A stretch of 11,653 nucleotides of DNA from Cyclostephanos tholiformis. Taxonomy: Eukaryota; Bacillariophyta; Thalassiosirophyceae; Thalassiosirales; Thalassiosiraceae. A program made the position numbers and the translations under genes. The stretch covers positions 1-11,653 of the forward strand of contig JALLPB010001022.1 of NCBI GenBank assembly GCA_036939975.1, given 5' to 3'. The notes under the pieces were generated by a model that was not told the DNA's origin, did not search any database, and was given only the letters and a program-made list of their open reading frames with translations. Below are positions 6,092 through 11,653 of the stretch, in pieces (the stretch's first letter is position 1; the number at the start of each line of letters is the position of its first letter).

Positions 6092-7453
6092 ATGTGGGAT
6101 CTCAAGTGCATCGCCGCGGCCCTATGCTTCCTCGTCTCGAACATCCTCTACTTGGTGCGCGGTTACCTCACCATGCATGCCAACGCGCGCACGCAGGAGG
6201 TGATGGCCGATAAGAACGGCGTGAGCGGACCGAGCACCGCGGAGGATTTCAACTACGAGTATTGGAAGCAACTCGACCCGACGTACCTTCAATACAAGTG
6301 GATGGAACGGGAGTCGCAAAGGCCGCTAATGATCGGCGCCTCGGTGAGTGCAATATAGTATGTTACACACTAGGCGCTTAAGCATGTATACATGGGTGAC
6401 GAGGACGAATCCTCTCCTGCTCAACTTGCTTCCCGTCCACTCACTACAGCTGCTAGGGGCGTTGGCATGGTTTTGGATGATAGGGCCCATCGTTCAGTCG
6501 GCGTGGGTATTGAGCAGGGGATTTGAGAGGGCCTTGGGACCGCACGTGCTACTGGTCGCGGTGAGAAAGTGTGTTGTGTTGTCTGTTATCGTTGCGCATT
6601 CTTGTCTTCCCCCCCCCCGTCCCCCCCCCCCCCCCGTGAATACGAATGTGATCACCGTGTCATAGGGCATTATGCGATAATCCCTCATTATATTTTGCAC
6701 ATCATTATTTCGCCCCGTCCCTATTTTCGACCAATTTTACCGAAGATCGCCATATGCGGCGGCATCATCGAGCTCCTGGCACGACTACTCGTCGCCGGCA
6801 TGACCAACGCATCCCTCTGGCTAGCTCAGGATTTCAATATGAACGATTGGGACGATGGCGACGTGATGGGGACCGGATGGAGGGTATTGGAAATGATACA
6901 CATCGTCACCGCCGGGATGTTGCTGTGGATCGACGCGTTCGAGTCGCTGGCGCTGTTCGGGATCGTTTCCATCATGTTTTACAGCGTCGAGACTGAACCG
7001 AACTTTTCGTCGAGGCGTCGTGGTAACATCAACGCGTCGTCGTCGGCGTCGCCAATCGTCGTGGTGGACGACGAGGACGGATCAACGCCATCGCCCGCGG
7101 AGGCGACGATCGATGCCGCGACCGGGGTAACGACGTCGAAGGTACCCATCGAGCCAACATTCAGCAGTTGCTTCGTGACCTACGGACTGTTCGTGGGATT
7201 GTTGGCACTTCTGGATTTCGTATGTGACATACTGCGTTTCGTCGACTGGGCATTATTCGGACGGATGGAAAGGGTAATGACCATAGCACTTGGTTGTATC
7301 TTTCTGCCGTTGTGGCTGCTGTGCCTGGCGAGAGAACTGCCAAGGGCCACCGAGCGGTATGAATGCGAGGGGAGACGAGTGGGCATGCTCGTGAATTCCA
7401 TCGCAGACGACGAAAGGACCGCATTTGTCAGGAACGATAGAGAGGTATCGTAG
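6092..7453 (+). CDS. uncharacterised multi-pass membrane protein, three exons (356 aa)
   Basis: I do not recognise a family. The model is exon 1 6092-6343, exon 2 6450-6560 and exon 3 6746-7453 (TAG 7451-7453), with both introns in phase 0. The start is the ATG at 6092. Exon 1 encodes a hydrophobic segment at residues 6-25 (CIAAALCFLVSNILYLV), then a polar loop with NYEYWKQLDPTYLQYKWMERE. Further membrane segments lie at about 78-105, 118-140, 171-201, 262-284 and 296-316, so five or six spans are likely. Between spans four and five is a Ser/Thr/Ala/Asp-rich loop (about 204-258) with VVVDDEDG, of low complexity. A Trp/Asp-rich DWDDGD precedes span four. It lies head-to-head with the rhomboid and tail-to-tail with the proteasome gene. 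The splice joins keep an open hydrophobic frame, which supports the gene model more strongly than any function. Confidence 0.75.
6344..6449 (+). other. intron 1 of the membrane-protein gene (106 bp)
   Basis: The donor is TCG|GTGAGT and the acceptor CACTACAG|CTG. Exon 1 ends on a complete codon (phase 0). Reading through would hit TAG within five codons of the donor. Joining fuses MIGAS to LLGALAWFW, one continuous membrane segment. Confidence 0.8.
6561..6745 (+). other. intron 2 of the membrane-protein gene (185 bp) with double poly-C tract
   Basis: The donor is GCG|GTGAGA and the acceptor TTTTACCGAAG|ATC, with no other AG in the preceding 40 bases. It is phase 0. It contains C10 (6609-6618), GT, then C15 (6621-6635). 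Joining fuses VLLVA to IAICGGIIELL, continuing a hydrophobic stretch. Confidence 0.75.
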
Positions 7454-7690
7454 AGATTTTGTAAATACTTTATTTGTATGCATAAATTCAACTTCGGTTT
7501 TTCGGCTAGATTTTGTATTTGCGCATCAATACCTCTCATCCTCTCGTTATGTAAATCCTTAACCTGTCCGTGTTGATCCCTCCCATCCCACCCCCCCTCA
7601 TCGATCTCGCACTCTCATTCATTCTTCGACGCCGTTGTAAATTTTCTCCATTCTTCCTATCCATCCCATCCAAACACACAGACACATGCA

Positions 7691-8434
7691 CTACGCGTCG
7701 GCGTCGTCGGCAATCGCGTTCAGATGCTCCTCGATCTCCTCCTCAGTGAGACTGCGGAATTTACCCCCCTTCCCCTTCACGATTGCGACCTCGATCTCGC
7801 TCCCGCGAAAGTCGCTCCCCAATACGCTCCCCAGGCACACGATGGCGGTCCTCACCGTCTCGTCGAGGGTATATCCACGGACGTCGTCGACGCGCTTCTC
7901 GAGGAAGTTGGTCGCCTCCTGTTCCTTCGCGCCGCTCGCCGCGCCCACGAACGGGAGGTAATGTCCAGCGGGATCGACCTTGAGCACCTGCGGTCCCCTC
8001 TCGTCGTCCACCCCCACTATTAGCAATACCACCGCGAGCGGCCTCATCGACGCGCTCTGGGTGTTCACCTGCGCCAGATCCGCCATGCGACGCGCCAGCA
8101 CCGCGGGGGGGATGGCGTATCCGTACTTGAATTCAAAGTCCGCCGCCTCGTACCTCATTCTCTGTACGGCCGCGTGACAATCGGACGTCATCCCCGTGGC
8201 CAGGACGCCGATGCGACTCGTGACGTTGTGCACGTGACTCACCGACGACGGCACGACGAGTCGGTCGGGTACCTTCCGTTGCGTCACGACGACGCAGCAA
8301 TCGGATCCGCGCAGTGCGATCCCGGTCAGGCCCGAGGCGGACGATGCGGCCTTGAAGGCGTATTCCATCTGGTACAGTCGTCCCTGTGGGGAGAAGATGG
8401 AGATGTGGTGATCGTAGTTGCTGTCGCGCGACAT
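7691..8434 (-). CDS. PSMA6: 20S proteasome subunit alpha type-6 (alpha1)
   Basis: This is a single-exon protein of 247 residues, close to the 246 of human PSMA6, starting ATG at 8434 and ending TAG at 7691-7693. The proteasome alpha N-terminal signature lies at residues 7-29 (YDHHISIFSPQGRLYQMEYA). Other PSMA6-type landmarks are TQRKVPDRL (51-59), the TGMTSD...QRMRYEA block (80-97), KYGYAIP, AQVNTQSASMRPL (121-133), GPQVLKVDPAGHY and the FLEKRV turn (177-182). Alpha subunits are non-catalytic: seven form the outer ring that gates entry to the proteolytic chamber. The acidic C-terminus (EEEIEEHLNAIADDADA) fits the family. It is convergent with the membrane-protein gene, 237 bp apart; that short gap holds both 3' ends and shows no other gene. 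Confidence 0.95.
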   Translation of the reverse strand: MSRDSNYDHHISIFSPQGRLYQMEYAFKAASSASGLTGIALRGSDCCVVVTQRKVPDRLVVPSSVSHVHNVTSRIGVLATGMTSDCHAAVQRMRYEAADFEFKYGYAIPPAVLARRMADLAQVNTQSASMRPLAVVLLIVGVDDERGPQVLKVDPAGHYLPFVGAASGAKEQEATNFLEKRVDDVRGYTLDETVRTAIVCLGSVLGSDFRGSEIEVAIVKGKGGKFRSLTEEEIEEHLNAIADDADA

Positions 8435-8477
8435 GATGATTTATTAATTATTGGTGCGTTGTGATTTATCACTCTGT

Positions 8478-8490
8478 GGGGGGGGGGGGG
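8478..8490. repeat. G13 homopolymer upstream of the proteasome gene
   Basis: Thirteen Gs lie 44 bp before the PSMA6 start codon, in its likely 5' untranslated region or promoter. It resembles the C runs in and near the other two genes of the island. Any regulatory role is unknown. Confidence 0.9.
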
Positions 8491-8982
8491 TGGATTGAAT
8501 TGGATTAATTTCAATCTATCGGAGTGAATTCTTTTCCTCGGGGGATGATGATGGGGTCGATGGAGCGGCGGTTGGATGAAACGACGAGGATATATTATTA
8601 TGTTTTTGCGCCATCGTCATGCTCTCGTACGGAAGCGAGGAGACCTGCAACGAAATACCCACTCTTGTTGGGAGTCTGCCTCATTTGGTATTTTCCTACA
8701 GAGGAATTGAATATGACAGGTCCATCGGACTTTGTCTGTTTTGGCTCAAGCCATTCAATGATGATGAAGTAAAATAGCCTGACCTGATAAGGATTGAGTA
8801 AAAGAGCCCCACACATGAGACTCATTGTAAATGACTATATGCTTTATTCATTTCTCAAGGCCGGTATACTTTCTGACGGGTTGATTTGGTTGTCTGAGGA
8901 CAGAGACGAGTTGCGCACTGCATTGCATGCAAATCCAGGAGCATATTTCGAATCGCTATAAGAAATAGTACAAAACAGTTGA
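8491..8982 (+). other. no confident gene; small open frames of unknown meaning
   Basis: The stretch holds an 82-codon frame beginning with GTG (8524-8772) and a 48-codon ATG frame (8815-8961, MRLIVNDYMLYSFLKAGILS...), both in the same phase but separated by stops. The start of the stretch should contain the proteasome gene promoter. None of the peptides is recognised. Confidence 0.35.
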
Positions 8983-9261
8983 CTAGACAAAAGCAAAGCT
9001 CAGGTACACTACCCTAAACTGCATGGGCCTCTGGGCGAATGCTGTCTGGTAATCATTGGAAGCTTTCCCGTTAGTACTCCGGAAGAAAAACTACCCATGT
9101 TTCTTGGTGGGTATGGCAGATTCATTGAACCTTCCCTGGTCAAAGCTGTCAAGCCAATATATAGTTATTCTATTCACCAAGAAAGGATACAGTCAATGTT
9201 TTTGCTATTATGTTGTCGACAATATGATTGGAGACATGACAATTTCTTTTGGGGATATTGA
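8983..9261 (+). other. unassigned open stretch, possible fragment of an unknown gene
   Basis: The frame is open for 92 codons after a TGA at 8980-8982 and reads, in part, GECCLVIIGSFPVSTPEEK, then MFLGGYGRFIEPSLVKAVKP and IYSYSIHQERIQ, ending TGA 9259-9261. It is in the same phase as the small ATG frame at 8815-8961, so a decayed gene or an intron-containing gene is possible. No family is recognised. A different frame is open over the same ground (9056-9529); both cannot be real. Confidence 0.2.
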
Positions 9262-9689
9262 CGATCTCAAAATGATTCAAAGTGTCTTGGGTCCTGAACA
9301 ATTAGGGGAGAAATGTGAGAGAGATGATCATGTGCTGCAGAAGGAAATAGCGGAGATGAGAGAGGTATGCATGTGGGGGGAGGAATGGAGGAAAAGTGAG
9401 AGAGGCCTTTGCCAAAAAAAGGTATTGCTGTGCAGGACAGACAACTATGAAGAGGACACAAAAAGTATGTACTTATCCTTGGGTTTTAACCGAAATATTT
9501 TTGTTCAAATGTCAATACATACCAAGTAGATACATACATACCAGTGACTGGCATCATTTTGATCACATAGAGTCATCGTACAATAAAAAAATAAAGACTG
9601 TGGTTAGTTTATAAGTACAATAGAATATCGGATAAAGACTAGAATTACTATTAGTAGCAGAATAATATTTAAAAAATCCAAGCACACAG
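9262..9689 (+). other. no confident gene; tail of an open frame with helical charged stretch
   Basis: The last part of an open frame ending at 9529 is rich in Glu/Lys/Arg (LGEKCERDDHVLQKEIAEM) and would be helical if translated, but it has no recognised family or ATG-led context. After 9530 the DNA is AT-rich with nothing I can name. Confidence 0.2.
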
Positions 9690-9719
9690 ATGCATTTCAT
9701 ACATCATGGGCATGACATA

Positions 9720-10327
9720 TTACATTGGCCATTCCATCTGGGGAAAGATGGATGTGGTTGCTAATCTTTTGATGAGCATTTTAAAGGTGTGGATTATTTC
9801 CCCTGAGGTGTGATTCTTCATTGGCTCGATGAGGATGGCATTGCTGTCAATTTCTACGAATACCATTCTGCACTGGTTGCCATGACTTGATTTCTTGGGA
9901 AAGATCCTGTTTGATCGGTGTAGATCTTGAGGGTCGCTTCATCATGGGTATTATGTACCTTTGTAAAGATGGTGCATTCTTTGTGAAGGGGGTGCCTGGT
10001 GTTGTCTGGTATGTTGTCATCATACGACGGTGAGCCTCTGGTGGAGCATAGTTTGCTGGGGGCCTTGTGACCATATCCCTTGGATGTTTCCTCGAAATCC
10101 AGGAAGTGGCAGGTGACAGCCTCTGCAGTTAGTCCAGGCCAGGATACAAAATGCTTGTTTTTTATAGCTTTCAACCATGTGGGTTTTGTTGGGAAGCTTG
10201 CTGCCATGTGGTAGTAAAAAACAAGCTCAGATTGTGTCTTGATTTCGTAGACACTGTGAATGGCACCAGAAGGTGGTGGGTGTTCCCCTGAGGACACCCA
10301 CACACAATTCATGATTGTAATGATCAA
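9720..10327 (-). pseudogene. GAG-pre-integrase and integrase N-terminal part of the second retroelement, broken
   Basis: The minus frame from 10327 to 9854 reads a pre-integrase block: AIHSVYEIKTQSELVFYYH, FPTKPTWLKAIKNKHFVSWP and GLTAEAVTCHF. It continues with ATLKIYTDQTGSFPRN, which carries the first catalytic Asp region of the integrase core. A frameshift at about 9880-9900 moves to another frame with SSHGNQCRMVFVEIDSNAIL then IEPMKNHTSGEII and a stop at 9720-9722. The remaining catalytic residues and everything downstream are missing. Integrase would insert element cDNA into the genome; this copy is dead. Confidence 0.8.
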
Positions 10328-10572
10328 GAATATATTGACATGTTTGGATGGCTCTGATGGATTCCATTGGTGTTTTATTTTTGATGCATTTGTGAATGCA
10401 TGGTTTCACCATTTTGCCTCTCTCATGAAGGGTGGGTTAAGTCTTTGGTGTTTGTGGTTTGTGCTCTTCAACCTGGCATGGCACCAGGAATAGAATGTAG
10501 TAAAAGTTTGAGATCAAGTTTTGTTTTATTTTAGAAAATTTGGCACCACCAGTCTTTGTCATATTACATGAA

Positions 10573-11600
10573 TCAGTCCCCAGTCCCTGTCAGTTGGTGG
10601 GCACTGTTTTGCCCTTCCATGTCATGTGCTCTTGCTGCTCGAGAGCGACTCTTTTGGCAGTTGGCTAGTACACGTTGCCACTCATTCTGTTTGTCAGGTG
10701 GCATCATCTTTGTGTTTGCTAGTTTTCCAGCTGCAGGTTGCACTTGAGTGATTGGCACCAATGTGTTGAAACCCATGGGCATGGGAGTGAGAGTAGGTTC
10801 CCATGTTACAAATCTTTATCTGGGGGCATCGACTTCTGGTTGTGCCCACACTGCCTGTGTTAGGGTTTTTGTTTTCATCATTTCTCTGGTCGGTGCTCAG
10901 ATTGCTAATGGCCTCGGTGAGGGCATTGATTTGGGCTGCCATGGTGTTGAATTGGCTGCTGGCATTGCTGCTCTGGGCGGCAGTTGCTATCTTTGCAATG
11001 TACTCAAAAAATATTGTTGCCAATGTCAACCATGTTGTTCACTGATATGACCTGCTGTATTGCTGCCTGTGTTTTGTAGATACCTGTCAAGGGCCTTGGT
11101 CAGGTCTTCAAAGTATTTCTTTGCAGAGGTCCAGTTGGTTTTGACTCAAGTGGGTTGTTTTTACCACTTGAGCATGTCATTTTATTCATTCCTCTCTGAG
11201 GTAGAATTGTAATTTATCCTCATCTGAGATTCTGAGATAGCCACATCCGATCGGATGAGGGTGCATTGGTCTTCATCCAGGTGATGCTTGCTGAACACGG
11301 TGAGGTGTTTGTCCCCATCCCATTTAGTGTATTAGGCATCTTTCAGCACTTTCTTTGCCTTGACATTGAACGGGCACCAGCGGCTGTCAAGATGATCAAG
11401 GATTTTGAAAGGAGTAATGTTTTGGTATGTTTTGAGGTGATTTTTAAGTTGCAAGTAGTACTGCTCATCAAGGGCATCAGGTAGGTTGTCGATGATGCCT
11501 TGGAGGAATCCTTTATGGATAAAGCAGGCTTGGTGGATGCGATCCCATTCTTCCTTCTTGCACTTTTGCTTGTGTGTGAGTGTGGTGTCATTTGACAGCT
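10573..11600 (-). pseudogene. gag of the second retroelement, broken
   Basis: Minus-strand translation from about 11575 gives a clear gag stretch: KCKKEEWDRIHQACFIHKGF, then NLPDALDEQYYLQLKNHLKT, ILDHLDSRWCPFNVKAKK and, after an in-frame TAA, YTKWDGDKHLTVF. These are hallmarks of a common diatom retroelement gag, from family memory. Further stops (TAA after SERNE and after MLKW) and frame changes follow, then NWTSAKKYFEDLTKALDRYL and, in another frame, FNTMAAQINALTEAISNLS. The nucleocapsid part reads CNMGTYSHSHAHGFQHIGAN followed by HSSATC. The expected first Cys after GTY is Ser, so the knuckle has lost a ligand. A last stretch includes PTAKRVALEQQEHMTWKGK. Confidence 0.8.
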
Positions 11601-11653
11601 AGGTTGTTAATTACTGTTTTAGGATTCCTGTTTCATATTCCTGAAATTCAGTA

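Larger units (their letters stand above)
9690..11653 (-). mobile_element. second Copia-type retrotransposon remnant, heavily decayed
   Basis: On the minus strand, from right to left, the order is gag, zinc knuckle, a degraded protease interval, the GAG-pre-integrase region and the beginning of integrase. Homology fades at about 9690; no RT or RNase H follows in the window, so the copy is truncated as well as full of stops and frameshifts. Its gag is of a different family from that of the element at 1-2700. Integrase lying directly after the protease position, before any RT, supports Copia order. Its 5' end lies at or beyond the right edge. Confidence 0.8.

Noticed and set aside
7686..8464. 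Plus-strand open frames opposite the proteasome subunit gene
   Set aside because: They are antisense shadows; the minus-strand frame matches PSMA6 along its whole length.
9056..9529. 157-codon plus frame starting with TTG as a gene
   Set aside because: It has no ATG at its start and no recognised family, and it overlaps another equally plausible frame. It is recorded only as an unassigned stretch.
1..11653. CRISPR arrays, tRNA or rRNA genes, bacterial operons
   Set aside because: No regularly spaced identical repeats, no tRNA-like arm set and no rRNA-like blocks were seen. The spliced gene and proteasome subunit show the DNA is eukaryotic.

Overview
The window is eukaryotic nuclear DNA, most probably from a centric diatom of the Thalassiosira/Skeletonema type. 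This rests on spliced introns, a 20S proteasome alpha subunit, two Copia-type gag-pol remnants that resemble diatom elements, and a secreted Lys/Ser/Trp-rich repeat protein of the kind associated with diatom silica. No species name can be fixed from the sequence alone.

Layout. (1) 1-2700 is the 5' part of a Copia-like LTR retrotransposon on the minus strand. It runs from its 5' LTR (2420-2700) through gag and the aspartic protease, then leaves the window at base 1. It is broken by three in-frame TGA codons and at least three frameshifts. (2) 2701-3943 is a plus-strand host pseudogene. It has the rest of a signal peptide but no start codon, an acidic/Cys/Trp middle, and six copies of a Ser-Lys-Ser-Ser-Lys (KxxK) repeat alternating with Trp/Gly-rich spacers. 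The LTR abuts its signal peptide, so the retroelement appears to have inserted just after the start codon. (3) 3944-4740 holds no clear gene, only a possible eroded coding stretch with a membrane segment. (4) 4743-8434 is a compact GC-rich gene island: a RHBDD1-like rhomboid protease (minus), an uncharacterised three-exon multi-pass membrane protein (plus, divergent from the rhomboid), and proteasome subunit alpha-6 (minus, convergent with the membrane protein). Long C/G homopolymer runs punctuate the island. (5) 8491-9690 has only weak, unassigned open stretches. (6) About 9690-11653 is a second, different, heavily decayed Copia-type element on the minus strand: gag, a mutated zinc knuckle, the GAG-pre-integrase region and the start of integrase.

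The most interesting signal is in the first retroelement. The 11 bases directly after the 5' LTR, where a primer-binding site belongs, are a perfect reverse complement of 11 bases inside the LTR about 60 bp upstream. This is the layout of self-priming reverse transcription known from the fission-yeast element Tf1, and would be unexpected in a Copia-like diatom element. The second signal is the silaffin/cingulin-like pseudogene that this element seems to have split.
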